A model generated the notes under the pieces. The model saw only the letters and a program-made list of their open reading frames with translations, searched no databases and was not told the origin of the DNA. DNA of 64,000 nt from NCBI RefSeq assembly GCF_015500055.1, contig NZ_CP045492.1:1188501-1252500 (forward strand), given 5' to 3'. Below are positions 26,704-35,285 of the stretch, in pieces. The stretch comes from Mesorhizobium sp. NBSH29 (lineage in GTDB: Bacteria; Pseudomonadota; Alphaproteobacteria; Rhizobiales; Rhizobiaceae). Each line of letters opens with the position of its first letter. Position 1 is the stretch's first letter. Both the position numbers and the translations under genes were made by a program.

Positions 26704-28227
26704 CTATTGCCCCTGAGCAGCAGAGTCAGCATCGATCCCTCGCTGCTGAAGCCATCTGCGCATTTGCTCGATCTCCTGCTCCTGTTCCTTGATGACATGT
26801 TCCGCGAGTTCTCGGTTTTCGGGATTTACGCCGTACTTGAGCTGCACCCGTGCCATGTCTATCGCTCCCTGATGATGGGATATCATCCCGAGGACGAAGG
26901 CCACGTCCGTATCCGGATGACGTATGCCGTCCATCATGGGGCCATGCATTTTTTCAAAAGTCGCCTCGAATTCCGCAGTTGCCGGGCTCTTTTCACCCGT
27001 CGCGACAGCCTTCCCGGTCTGACCTTGTTCGGCGCTGCTCGCGTCAGCAGCTGGCGAGCCGCCTTTTGCCTGGGGTCCATGCGGTTGCTCGGGATTATAG
27101 GAGTGGGTTGAAATCTCAACGGCGGGGACCTCACGCCCACTTGGACCGTAGAATGCGAGGTGAAGTCCCCAATAGCTTCCGGACACAAGCACCAGCGCCG
27201 CGGCCAATCCAACCGGAATGCTTTGCAATGACCCTTTCAATCTGGGGAGAAAATGTATTTCCCTGGTATGGTCGGCAGCGATGACCACGATGATCGCCAT
27301 GATGAGCGCGTGGCCGATCATGTCGATACGGCCGAACGGGTAGACCGCGGCGTTGAAGATGATGAACAGCGTGATTGCCGAAAGCCTACGGATGAGCGGC
27401 GTCCAGAGGAGACCGAAGCCCATCGTGAACTCGGCCACGCCCGCCATCGGGATGAAAACGTCGCGGGGCAGGCCGAAGGTCAGGAACGGCTTCTCGACGA
27501 CGAGCGGGTAGAACCAGTCCGGGTAGGCAAATTTTTCGAGGCTTGACCACATCAGGGCGATGGAAACACCCCAGCGCAGAATTTCGAACCGGTGCTTGCG
27601 CCATTCCGGATTGCTCGACGACGCGAGAACCAGGTAGCCGGCGACCGCAACGCCCAGCGCCAGATAGTCGAGCAGGTGGAAGAGGTCATAATCGCGCAGC
27701 GCGAGCAGCCAGAGCAGAATGATGCCCGCCGCGGAGAACGGCATGGTGCGCTTCGAGAACACCCCGAACGCGATCAGCAGCTGGAGCCAGGACACCCATT
27801 CAGCAGGTGTTTGCAGATCAGGCGTCAGATAGACGCCACCGACGGCAAAGATCGCGACGAAGAAAGCGCCGATAACGACCCGGACGAAATCGTCTAGTCG
27901 GTTCCAGAGAGGGTCGGAAATCTTGTCCATACCGGCAAGCACCGTCTCGCCGAATTGACTTTTCTCGACAGCGCGTGTGGCGACAAAAAATACCAGCACC
28001 AGCAAAATTGCTGTCCAGAACCAGACATTGCCAAGCGTACTCCCTATCGGCGCCGGTGACGCTCCCACGATATAGGGTGCGAACCATTTGACGTGCGCGG
28101 CAGCTTGAGACGTGCCCCCAAGGCTCAGCAGCCCAACGGCGCTGGCGCGCGCAACCCAAGAGCCGGCCCATCCTGCCTGTATTGGCATAGTCGTAGAAAT
28201 TGGGTGAAGGGTTGGACTTGCAAGCAT
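26704..28227 (-). CDS. Membrane (DoxX-like) and DUF305 fusion protein
   Basis: A 507-residue inner-membrane protein. Residues ~1-360 contain about nine hydrophobic helices with DoxX-like features (LRWGVSIALMWSSLEKF, MAGVAEFTMGFGLLW). A Pro/Ala/Gly linker leads to a C-terminal DUF305 domain with EKMHGPMMDGI and MISHHQGAIDMARVQL. DUF305 proteins such as cyanobacterial CopM bind copper through His/Met residues, so the soluble tail probably faces the periplasm. The ATG at 28227 has AGAGG upstream; an ATG at 28251 has none. It follows the FixK-like gene by 88 bases on the same strand, so it may be expressed with it. Confidence 0.75.
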   Translation of the reverse strand: MLASPTLHPISTTMPIQAGWAGSWVARASAVGLLSLGGTSQAAAHVKWFAPYIVGASPAPIGSTLGNVWFWTAILLVLVFFVATRAVEKSQFGETVLAGMDKISDPLWNRLDDFVRVVIGAFFVAIFAVGGVYLTPDLQTPAEWVSWLQLLIAFGVFSKRTMPFSAAGIILLWLLALRDYDLFHLLDYLALGVAVAGYLVLASSSNPEWRKHRFEILRWGVSIALMWSSLEKFAYPDWFYPLVVEKPFLTFGLPRDVFIPMAGVAEFTMGFGLLWTPLIRRLSAITLFIIFNAAVYPFGRIDMIGHALIMAIIVVIAADHTREIHFLPRLKGSLQSIPVGLAAALVLVSGSYWGLHLAFYGPSGREVPAVEISTHSYNPEQPHGPQAKGGSPAADASSAEQGQTGKAVATGEKSPATAEFEATFEKMHGPMMDGIRHPDTDVAFVLGMISHHQGAIDMARVQLKYGVNPENRELAEHVIKEQEQEIEQMRRWLQQRGIDADSAAQGQ

Positions 28228-28315
28228 TTTAACCTCTGGAATTGACGACATGTTAGGGGGTTATTTGCGCGTGCGCGGACGTCCACGCGGTGGCGGAATT
28301 ACCGAGTCTTCCGCG

Positions 28316-28972
28316 TTATTCACACATAATGCGAAGGGCATCGGGCTTACGGATTTCGACCACGCGCAGGCCATGAAATTTGAGAATGCCCTTGTCGCGC
28401 AGCCTCGAGAGGACGCGCGATACGGTTTCTATGGTGAGGCCGAGATAGTCACCAATATCCTGTCGGGACATCGGCAACTCAATTTGTGCAAGGTCGCCTT
28501 GGCGGTCGGACATGTCCATCAGGAAGGCGCCGATGCGCTCGACGGAGTTCTGCCGACCGACGACGAGAAGGTGTTCCTGTGCGCGGACCATGTAGCGAAG
28601 CGCCAGCGGCAGCAGTTCGCGCGACATGTCCTCGCCAGCGGCGGGACAATGGGTCCGCAGGCCAGTCGCCATGATCGCTTCCGCAAAAAAATGGTGGGTG
28701 CGGTCAGCTTCAAACCCGAAAGTTTCACCGGCCAGGTGAAACGCGGTTATCTGGCGGCGCCCATCGCAAAGCAGGCGGTAGATGCGGACCGCCCCGAACT
28801 CGATTTGGTGGAAACTACCCGCCTTTTCGCCCTGCGCGTAAATTTCGGACCCCGCCGTAAAGAACGACATAGGATGCGGACGCGAGAAGACGGAGGCGGG
28901 CGCTCCTGACCCCATCGCTGCTGCAGCTGAAAGGATTTCGTAAGACAGGTCGGAGTGTACGATGGCGTTCAT
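28316..28972 (-). CDS. fixK: Crp/Fnr family regulator, FixK-like
   Basis: A 218-residue cAMP-receptor-like regulator. Residues ~30-140 are the cyclic-nucleotide-type beta-roll. Residues ~155-215 hold the winged helix with recognition helix GLTIETVSRVLSRLRD, whose E-x-x-S-R pattern fits TTGAT-type boxes. The N-terminal Cys cluster of Fnr is absent, as expected for FixK, which is controlled by FixJ rather than by an iron-sulfur cluster. It lies 92 bases after the degenerate receiver gene. NnrR-type function is an alternative given the nearby nir genes. A TTG at 29002 is an alternative start. Confidence 0.8.
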   Translation of the reverse strand: MNAIVHSDLSYEILSAAAAMGSGAPASVFSRPHPMSFFTAGSEIYAQGEKAGSFHQIEFGAVRIYRLLCDGRRQITAFHLAGETFGFEADRTHHFFAEAIMATGLRTHCPAAGEDMSRELLPLALRYMVRAQEHLLVVGRQNSVERIGAFLMDMSDRQGDLAQIELPMSRQDIGDYLGLTIETVSRVLSRLRDKGILKFHGLRVVEIRKPDALRIMCE

Positions 28973-29038
28973 GCTGTTTTCTCGGGTTTGAGTGGATAGC
29001 AATCGCGCGAATTCGTCGCCGGCGAAATTCGGTTATGT

Positions 29039-29060
29039 CCTTACGGGGATTCACGTAGGA
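29039..29060 (-). promoter_or_regulatory. Possible FixJ-binding site upstream of the FixK-like gene
   Basis: On the minus strand the sequence CCTACGTGAATCCCCGTAA lies about 70 bases before the FixK-like start. It resembles in outline the FixJ~P site of rhizobial fixK promoters (an ACGTA-like half followed by CCC and TAAG-like bases). The match is by eye and moderate. Confidence 0.3.
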
Positions 29061-29064
29061 GCGA

Positions 29065-29427
29065 TCAGAGGGCGGAAAGCCCCTGGAGGGCATCGGCCAG
29101 ATCACTGCCGCACAAAGGTTTTGTCAAAACCATCAATCCCTTTCTTGCCACTGCCGTCGAGATTTCGTTCGCCAGCAAGATGACGGGTCGTGGGATCATA
29201 TCAAGCGACCGGGCTGGTCCGGCTCCGCTTCCCAGCACGCTTTCGTCGACAACCGCGCACAGGGCGATGGCGATCGTGGGAGATCGTTCGGCTTCTGACA
29301 GCTGCGCATGCGATTCGACTGAAAATCCCTCAACTTCCAGGGCGAACTCGAGCGAGCGCCTGAAAGCGCCTTCCGGAGCCACAACGATGATGGTTTTGGC
29401 GATGGCCAAGACGCAATCCCTGAACAA
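29065..29427 (-). CDS. Degenerate single-domain response-regulator receiver
   Basis: A 120-residue protein with the layout of a CheY-like receiver but altered acidic pocket. The usual Asp-Asp after beta-1 is replaced (TIIVVAPEGAF), while a possible phosphoacceptor Asp61 (CAVVDESVL) and the conserved Lys103-Pro104 (LTKPLCGSDL) remain. No output domain follows. It starts with TTG at 29427, 89 bases after fixJ, and precedes the FixK-like gene. It could act as a phosphate sink, an anti-FixL factor or a phosphorylation-independent partner; these roles are inference. Confidence 0.65.
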   Translation of the reverse strand: MFRDCVLAIAKTIIVVAPEGAFRRSLEFALEVEGFSVESHAQLSEAERSPTIAIALCAVVDESVLGSGAGPARSLDMIPRPVILLANEISTAVARKGLMVLTKPLCGSDLADALQGLSAL

Positions 29428-29516
29428 TGCAAAACGGAAGATTCCCGTCAGTCGCCTGCATCAAACCAGCAAGGGCCGAAAAGCGCCTTGCGTTAGATCA
29501 AACCATCCAAGGCAAT

Positions 29517-30137
29517 TCAGTCAGGTCCGAATCCGGCGGACAGCGCCATCCGGACCAGCTGTGGCAGGCTTTTCGCCTGCATCTTCGCCATCACGTGCGC
29601 GCGGTGCACCTCTACTGTCCTAGGGCTGATGTCGAGGTCGTATGCGATCGACTTGTTCGGCAACCCGGCGACCACTCCGGACAGGACCTGCCGTTCCCGT
29701 TCGCTCAGGCATTCCAGCCGTGAATGGATCGCCGAAACATCGTGGCCTTCCGTCGGCTTGTCGACGAGCTGCTCGGCGGCGCGGTGGATCGCTTCGATGA
29801 TGACGACGTCTTCGAATGGCTTCTCAATGAAGTCAATCGCGCCGGCCTTCATTGCCTCGACCGCCATGGGCACGTCGGCGTGGCCGGTAATCACGACTGC
29901 TGGCATTATCGCCTGGGCAGTCACCAGATTGCGCAGCAGTTCCACCCCTGACATGTCCGGCATCCGAAGATCAGTCACCAGCACACCGTTTCGTATCGCA
30001 GGAGCAGCAGCAAGGAAGTCAGTCGCGCTGTCATGCATGCGGACCGCGAAACCAGCCATCCCAAGCAAAAATGCCAGCGATTTCCTGACAGATTCTTCGT
30101 CATCGACGATGTGGACAATATAGTCACCCGTTTGCAT
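29517..30137 (-). CDS. fixJ: Response regulator FixJ
   Basis: A 206-residue two-domain transcription activator of microaerobic genes. The receiver (1-120) has Asp12-Asp13, phosphoacceptor Asp56 ([12 protein letters not shown]), Thr84 and Lys106. The C-terminal LuxR-type helix-turn-helix ([41 protein letters not shown]) follows. The start ATG at 30137 matches FixJ proteins, with GAGGA about 11 bases upstream; ATG 30146 would add three residues. It overlaps the end of fixL by 14 bases, so the pair is coupled. Confidence 0.94.
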   Translation of the reverse strand: MQTGDYIVHIVDDEESVRKSLAFLLGMAGFAVRMHDSATDFLAAAPAIRNGVLVTDLRMPDMSGVELLRNLVTAQAIMPAVVITGHADVPMAVEAMKAGAIDFIEKPFEDVVIIEAIHRAAEQLVDKPTEGHDVSAIHSRLECLSERERQVLSGVVAGLPNKSIAYDLDISPRTVEVHRAHVMAKMQAKSLPQLVRMALSAGFGPD

Positions 30138-31644
30138 TGATGCCATCTTCCTCGATTGTCGGGAGCGTGAACCGGAAGGTCGCGCCGCCTGCTGCGTTGC
30201 AGCTGACTGAAATCGCGCCCCCATGCGCTTCTACTATGCGCTTCGAAATCGACAGGCCAACCCCCATCCCGCTGGGCTTTGTGGTTACAAACGGCTTGAA
30301 CAACTGCGATGCGATCTCCTCAGAAATGCCCGTGCCCGTATCCTCGACGACCACGGCAATCTCGCCCGGTCCCGCAGGCTGAGTTCGCACCACGAGTTCA
30401 CGTTTTTCCCTGTCGCGCATCGCTTCCATGGCATTGCGCATGAGGTTGATGAGAACCTGCTGGATCTGGATTCGATCGACCATCACAGTTTCGCTTACCG
30501 ACGCAAAATCGAACACTGTGCGTATCCCCCGCTCTCGCGATCCGACCAGCGCCAGAGCTCCCACTTCTTCTATGAGGCGCCTGATGTTCTCCGGAGCTTT
30601 TTCCGTTTCGCCCTTCGTCACGAATTCGCGCAGGTGCCGAATAATCTGTCCGGCGCGCAAGGATTGCTTGGCCGCCTCTTCCAGCGCGCCCCTCATCTTG
30701 ATCGCGACCGCGTCGTCCATCTCGCGAAGCAGCCGTGAGCAACCTTGTACGTAGTTGGCGATGGCCGACAGCGGCTGGTTCAACTCGTGTGCGAGTGTCG
30801 ACGCCATTTCACCGAGCTCATTTACGCGGGCGAGCCTTGCGAGTTCACCCTGAACTTCCTGAAGACGCGCGGCGGATTCTTCCCGCTCCGTCAGATCTCG
30901 GATAAACCCCGTGAAATAGGTCTTGCCACCGGACTTCATCTCGCCGACAGCCAGTTTCATCGGAAACGTCGAGCCGTCCTTGCGCCGCCCGACGACGACG
31001 CGGTCAATGCCGATGATCCGCCTTTCTCCCGTCTCCAGATACCGCTTGAGATACCCGTCGTGCTCTCGTCGATAGGGCTCGGGCATCAGCAGACGTACGT
31101 TCTGGCCAACGACCTCCACCTCCGAATAGCCGAACTGGCGCACCGCCGCTGCATTGAATGAAACGATGGCACCGTCCTTTTCGATCACAACCGTCGCGTC
31201 CAGGACCGTGTCCAGAATGGATCGCAGATGTGCTTCACGGGCGTCCAGAGCGCTGTCGGCCATATCGATCGCGTGTCGCGCATGGTGAAGCATCTCGCCC
31301 ATCCACGCGATGGTCAGGCCGACGGTGGCGAAGATCGCAAGATCGACCGGATTGTTGGAGTGCTCGATTTGCAGCCCGTCCAGCCAGAAGGCCCCAGTCA
31401 GCGAGAGCGCTACCGCCAGGATTCCCGGCCTGATACCACCGGCGATAGACGCCACCAGTATCGCCGGCGCAAACAGCGTGAATGTGGCTCTGTCATCGAG
31501 CACGCCCTGCAACTGAAAGCGGATCACAAAGGCTGCCGCGACCGCAACAAAAGCAAGGATGTAGCCGTTCTTCCCCTCGAAGCGACTGGACAGGACTGCC
31601 TGGGTGAAGCGTCCTTTTATTCCGGCGATGTCCCGCGCAGGCAT
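30124..31644 (-). CDS. fixL: Oxygen-sensing histidine kinase FixL
   Basis: A 506-residue membrane-bound haem-PAS kinase that phosphorylates FixJ when oxygen is low. Four hydrophobic segments lie in residues ~28-118. The PAS domain (140-255) carries the proximal haem His195 (RREHDGYL) and Arg215 (GIDRVVVG). The HisKA domain has His286 ([13 protein letters not shown]) and the ATPase has the N box ([10 protein letters not shown]), G1 (DTGTGI) and GMGVGL. These numbers differ by one from S. meliloti FixL (His194, Arg214, His285), which supports the ATG at 31644 over a TTG at 31707. Divergent from the pseudoazurin gene. Confidence 0.95.
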   Translation of the reverse strand: MPARDIAGIKGRFTQAVLSSRFEGKNGYILAFVAVAAAFVIRFQLQGVLDDRATFTLFAPAILVASIAGGIRPGILAVALSLTGAFWLDGLQIEHSNNPVDLAIFATVGLTIAWMGEMLHHARHAIDMADSALDAREAHLRSILDTVLDATVVIEKDGAIVSFNAAAVRQFGYSEVEVVGQNVRLLMPEPYRREHDGYLKRYLETGERRIIGIDRVVVGRRKDGSTFPMKLAVGEMKSGGKTYFTGFIRDLTEREESAARLQEVQGELARLARVNELGEMASTLAHELNQPLSAIANYVQGCSRLLREMDDAVAIKMRGALEEAAKQSLRAGQIIRHLREFVTKGETEKAPENIRRLIEEVGALALVGSRERGIRTVFDFASVSETVMVDRIQIQQVLINLMRNAMEAMRDREKRELVVRTQPAGPGEIAVVVEDTGTGISEEIASQLFKPFVTTKPSGMGVGLSISKRIVEAHGGAISVSCNAAGGATFRFTLPTIEEDGINANG

Positions 31645-31830
31645 CAGATAATTACCGATCGGCAAGTGAACTGCTCGCGATTCGGTGCATAGACCACGAA
31701 CCTGCAATCCTCATTCTACATGATATTCCGCCCGCAAGCGATTCAGCGATCGCCCCAGAAAGGACGGCGCGTAAACGTCCGGCTGAGGCGCCTCGACGAC
31801 GCACGGGCTGCTTAAAAAATTATTCGGAGA

Positions 31831-31846
31831 TTTGCGCCAGCGCAAA
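31831..31846. promoter_or_regulatory. NnrR-type palindrome upstream of pseudoazurin
   Basis: TTTGCGCCAGCGCAAA has two 7-bp arms around CA and contains TTGCG-N4-CGCAA, the form bound by NnrR/DnrR-type Crp/Fnr regulators of denitrification. It is centred about 77 bases before the pseudoazurin start. The identical 16-mer occurs before nirK. Confidence 0.7.
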
Positions 31847-31915
31847 CCCGATGCGGTTCGGTCGGGTAGATTGCGGGCGACGGTGGATGCCGTGATGAAC
31901 AACAAGGATAAGCAG

Positions 31916-32359
31916 ATGAGATTTCCCCTGATTGCCGCCGCCGCCACTGTAATGCTCATTTTCGCGGGCGGAGCGAACGCCGAAGAACATGTGGTCAACA
32001 TGCTCAACAAAGGCGCGAAAGGCTCGATGGTCTTTGAACCAGCGTATGTGAAGGCCTCCGCCGGAGATACGGTCAAGTTCGTGCCGACTGATAAGTCGCA
32101 CAATGCCGAAACCATCAAGGGAATGCTCCCCGACGGCGCCGAGGCGTTTAAGGGCAAGATGAATGCCGAGGTCATCGTGACGTTGACACAGGAAGGCGTC
32201 TACGGAGTCAAATGCGCCCCGCATTATGGCATGGGCATGGTGGCGCTGATCGTTGTCGGCCAGCCGGTCAACCTGGAGGCCGCGAGTGCGGTCAAGCAGA
32301 CCGGAAAGGCGAAAGCGACATTCGCCGATCTGTTCAGCCAGGTCGCAGCGCCAAACTGA
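31916..32359 (+). CDS. Pseudoazurin (type I blue copper protein)
   Basis: A 147-residue periplasmic electron carrier that donates electrons to copper nitrite reductase. A Sec signal peptide ends after residue 22 (GGANA). In mature numbering the copper ligands are His40 (DKSHNAE), Cys78, His81 and Met86 ([11 protein letters not shown]), exactly the canonical pseudoazurin positions. AAGGA lies about seven bases before ATG 31916; longer in-frame starts at 31832 and 31895 would overlap the NnrR-type box or spoil the signal. nnrS follows after 103 bases. Confidence 0.94.
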   Translation: MRFPLIAAAATVMLIFAGGANAEEHVVNMLNKGAKGSMVFEPAYVKASAGDTVKFVPTDKSHNAETIKGMLPDGAEAFKGKMNAEVIVTLTQEGVYGVKCAPHYGMGMVALIVVGQPVNLEAASAVKQTGKAKATFADLFSQVAAPN

Positions 32360-32462
32360 GCGCTCTTGTTACGACGGCAAGCCCCTCGGCGCCGGCTTGG
32401 TCGGGCGGCGCAGGCCCGATGCCCAGGGAGGTGGTCTCTGCGGCCCTTTCGTGGAGGCCAAA

Positions 32463-33638
32463 ATGGCAATTCCGAGACTCCGATCCTATGCGGGGCCAAG
32501 CATACTTTCTTATGGCTTCCGCCCCTTCTTCCTGTTGGGTTCGCTCTATGCCGGACTGTCGATCCTCTTCTGGCTGCCAATGTATGCCGGCCTGGTTGAG
32601 ACCCACAGCGCGTTCGCTCCCGTCGACTGGCATGTCCATGAAATGCTTTTCGGCTATCTATCGGCAGTCGTTACCGGGTTCCTCTTCACCGCGATCCCCA
32701 ACTGGACTGGACGGCTCCCCGTACAGGGGCTTCCGCTTCTTGGGCTCGCACTGCTCTGGGTCGCTGGCCGACTGGCTGTTTTCTTCACGACCGAAATCGG
32801 CTGGGCGACAGGTGCAGTCGTGGATGTGGCGTTTCTGGCCACGGTTGTGGTCCTGATTGCGCGCGAAATCATCTCGGGCAGAAACTGGCGCAACCTCAAG
32901 GTACTTATACCTTTGCTCATACTCTTTGCCGCAGACATTGCCTTCCATCTGGAGGCGCATTTCGGCGGAATGTCGAACGTCAGCCGCCGCTTGGGCATCG
33001 CTGCCGCCATTATGTTCATCACAATCATCGGTGGCCGCATTATTCCGAGCTTCACACGCAACTGGCTTGTGCGCGAAAATCCTGGCCGCCTTCCTTCGCC
33101 GTTCGGTCGGTTCGACGTTTTCACGATAGCTGTCACAGCCGCAGCGCTCGCCTCGTGGACGATCCTGCCCTGGAACCGCGTGTCGGGAGGGTTTCTTTTC
33201 GCCGCAGCTTTTTGCCAAATGATCCGCCTGGCACGTTGGACCGGATACCGAACCATCAGGGATCCCTTGGTCGCCATGCTGCACTTGGCCTATGGTTTCG
33301 TGCCGCTCGGCTTCCTCCTGCTCGCGCTGTCGGTCTTCTTCCAGGAGGCAGTGCCGCAAGCCGCGGGAATCCATGCCTTCGGCGGCGGGGCGGTGGGATC
33401 TATGACCGTTGCGGTGATGGTCAGGGCGACGCTCGGACATACCGGACGCCCGTTGAAAGCGGGAACCGGCACGGTATTTCTCTTCGCAGCGATCCTTCTC
33501 GCCGGAACATGCCGTGTCTTTGGCGCGGTGGCGCCCCAGGCCGATGTCATTACCGTCGCTGGCATCTTGTGGGCAGCAGCATTCCTTGGTTTTGCAGTCA
33601 TCTACGGACGGGCGTTGCTTCGTCCCAACCTGCGCTAG
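32463..33638 (+). CDS. nnrS: NnrS family membrane protein
   Basis: A 391-residue haem- and copper-associated membrane protein of the NnrS family, with about twelve hydrophobic helices. Conserved His residues lie in DWHVHEMLFGY and in FHLEAHFGGM. Family members are co-induced with denitrification genes and relieve nitrosative stress, though the chemistry is unsettled. GGAGG five bases before ATG 32463 fixes the start. It lies between the pseudoazurin and nirK genes and has no separate NnrR-type box, so it is probably cotranscribed with pseudoazurin. Confidence 0.92.
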   Translation: MAIPRLRSYAGPSILSYGFRPFFLLGSLYAGLSILFWLPMYAGLVETHSAFAPVDWHVHEMLFGYLSAVVTGFLFTAIPNWTGRLPVQGLPLLGLALLWVAGRLAVFFTTEIGWATGAVVDVAFLATVVVLIAREIISGRNWRNLKVLIPLLILFAADIAFHLEAHFGGMSNVSRRLGIAAAIMFITIIGGRIIPSFTRNWLVRENPGRLPSPFGRFDVFTIAVTAAALASWTILPWNRVSGGFLFAAAFCQMIRLARWTGYRTIRDPLVAMLHLAYGFVPLGFLLLALSVFFQEAVPQAAGIHAFGGGAVGSMTVAVMVRATLGHTGRPLKAGTGTVFLFAAILLAGTCRVFGAVAPQADVITVAGILWAAAFLGFAVIYGRALLRPNLR

Positions 33639-33698
33639 TGGATTGCAGAAATCGGCGGCGCTGGCGTTTCGCAAATAAGCTGGCGCATTCTTTGAAGG

Positions 33699-33714
33699 TT
33701 TGCGCCAGCGCAAA
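33699..33714. promoter_or_regulatory. NnrR-type palindrome upstream of nirK
   Basis: The same TTTGCGCCAGCGCAAA as at 31831 is centred about 73 bases before the nirK start. Conservation of all 16 bases, including the CA centre, at two promoters of one pathway supports a real operator. Confidence 0.72.
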
Positions 33715-33779
33715 GACGCAGCTCACCAACGATGCAAATCTCCATGCATCAACCAGTCCGACGCACGAAGGAGACCAAC

Positions 33780-34871
33780 ATGCTTACGAGACGCGAAGCT
33801 CTTATGGGAACGGCAATGGCCGCTGCCCTTTCGGTTCTTCCGGCCATGGCCGCGGCAACAGACGTAGCAGGGCTCCCACGCGTCAAGGTCAGCCTTGTCG
33901 CACCACCTTTCGTGCACGCTCACGACCAGGTCGCCAGGGGCGGTCCCAAGGTGATCGAGTTCACCATGAGGATAGAGGAGAAGCCTGTCGTCATCGACGG
34001 CGAAGGAACAACCCTGCGAGGCATGACCTACGATGGGTCCATTCCTGGTCCGATGATGGTCGTCCACGAGGGCGACTATCTTGAACTCACGCTGGTCAAT
34101 CCCGAAGCCAACGAGATGGCCCACAATATCGACTTTCACGCCGCCACAGGTGCCCTCGGCGGCGGCGCGCTGACCCACGTCAATCCGGGTGAACAGGTTA
34201 CCTTGCGCTTCAAGGCAACCCGCACAGGCACCTTTGTCTATCACTGCGCCCCAGAGGGAATGATCCCTTGGCATGTCGTGTCCGGCATGAGCGGAACCGT
34301 CATGGTATTGCCTCGCGATGGCCTGAAGAACGACAAGGGCGAACCCGTCCTCTACGACCAGATCTACTATGTCGGCGAGAATGAGTTCTACATTCCGCGC
34401 GACGAAACCGGGGCCTTCAAGAAGTACGGATCCCTGGGCGAAAGCTACGACGAGACGATGGCCGTCATGCGCGGCCTGATCCCGACTCATGTTGTGTTCA
34501 ACGGCGCGGTCGGCGCGCTCACGGGAGAAAACGCTCTCAAGGCCAAGGTCGGAGAAACCGTGCTGATCGTCCATTCGCAGGCCAATCGCGATACGCGACC
34601 GCATCTTATCGGAGGGCATGGCGACTATGTCTGGGAACAGGGCAAGTTCGCCAACCCGCCAGCCAAAGACCTCGAAACCTGGTTCATCCGCGGCGGATCG
34701 GCCGGCGCTGCCCTTTATACGTTCCTACAGCCCGGGATCTACGCCTATGTGAACCACAATCTGATCGAAGCCGCAGAACTCGGTGCGACCGCGCATTTCA
34801 TGGTCGAAGGCGAATGGGACGACGATCTCATGACGCAGGTCGCCGCCCCCGGCCCGATTCCGACTCATTGA
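33780..34871 (+). CDS. nirK: Copper-containing nitrite reductase
   Basis: Reduces nitrite to nitric oxide in the periplasm; a trimeric two-cupredoxin-domain enzyme of 363 residues. A Tat-type start ([15 protein letters not shown]) leads to cleavage near AMAAA. Type 1 copper ligands are in AHNID and [17 protein letters not shown]. Type 2 ligands are the His of FHAATG, the His of YHC and the late VNHNLIEA. Catalytic Asp (NIDF) and His (GGHGDY region) are present. GGAG precedes ATG 33780; an earlier ATG at 33732 would break the Tat signal. No nirV or nor genes are in the window, so only part of denitrification is seen. Confidence 0.95.
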   Translation: MLTRREALMGTAMAAALSVLPAMAAATDVAGLPRVKVSLVAPPFVHAHDQVARGGPKVIEFTMRIEEKPVVIDGEGTTLRGMTYDGSIPGPMMVVHEGDYLELTLVNPEANEMAHNIDFHAATGALGGGALTHVNPGEQVTLRFKATRTGTFVYHCAPEGMIPWHVVSGMSGTVMVLPRDGLKNDKGEPVLYDQIYYVGENEFYIPRDETGAFKKYGSLGESYDETMAVMRGLIPTHVVFNGAVGALTGENALKAKVGETVLIVHSQANRDTRPHLIGGHGDYVWEQGKFANPPAKDLETWFIRGGSAGAALYTFLQPGIYAYVNHNLIEAAELGATAHFMVEGEWDDDLMTQVAAPGPIPTH

Positions 34872-34977
34872 TCTAACGTGAAATGACTGCAGCCGCGACC
34901 TTGTGGAAAGCCCTCGAGGTCGTGCCTGTGTTCAGGGGCAAGTCCATGTCACTCGCCGCCGTTGTCTGCATCGCCAT

Positions 34978-35070
34978 AGTATACAGCGTCGCTTCCGAGA
35001 TCCCGTGCTTGCGGAAAGAACGCCAGCCCGCTCCCGCCTCATGCTCGCGCAAAACCGCGATGATCGAGGT
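34978..35070 (-). pseudogene. IS3-family transposase OrfA fragment
   Basis: About 30 codons on the minus strand read IIAVLREHEAG and FRKHGISEATLY. This is the helix-turn-helix signature of IS3-group OrfA, where relatives have 'CRKHGISEATFYNW'. The flanks do not continue the family and no terminal inverted repeats or OrfB were found. It is a decayed remnant at the border between nirK and the amino-acid transport cluster. The rest of 34872-35285 shows nothing supportable. Confidence 0.6.
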
Positions 35071-35285
35071 TGATCTGCGGCGATGCTTTACGTCGATGAA
35101 TAGGCAGACATTCGCGAGAGTCGAGCGCCGGCTTGCAGGACTGAATGCTTGGCGCTTTTGAAAAGGAAGATCGCGGGCCTCGCGGAACGGTAGCGCTGAG
35201 ACCATTCACTGCCGACGACGCGGTTACGCCACAACGAGCTGCGACCGACAGGCATCTCTCACCAGCGGTCTACGTTACAACACCA

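Noticed and set aside
28250-28909. A 219-codon plus-strand frame opposite the Crp/Fnr gene
   Set aside because: The opposite strand carries a complete beta-roll and winged helix with conserved E-x-x-S-R, so the plus frame is a shadow.
33731-33750. GATGCA-N8-TGCATC inverted repeat just after the nirK NnrR-type box
   Set aside because: Arms of six bases in a leader next to the true 7-bp-arm operator; no partner copy at the pseudoazurin promoter.
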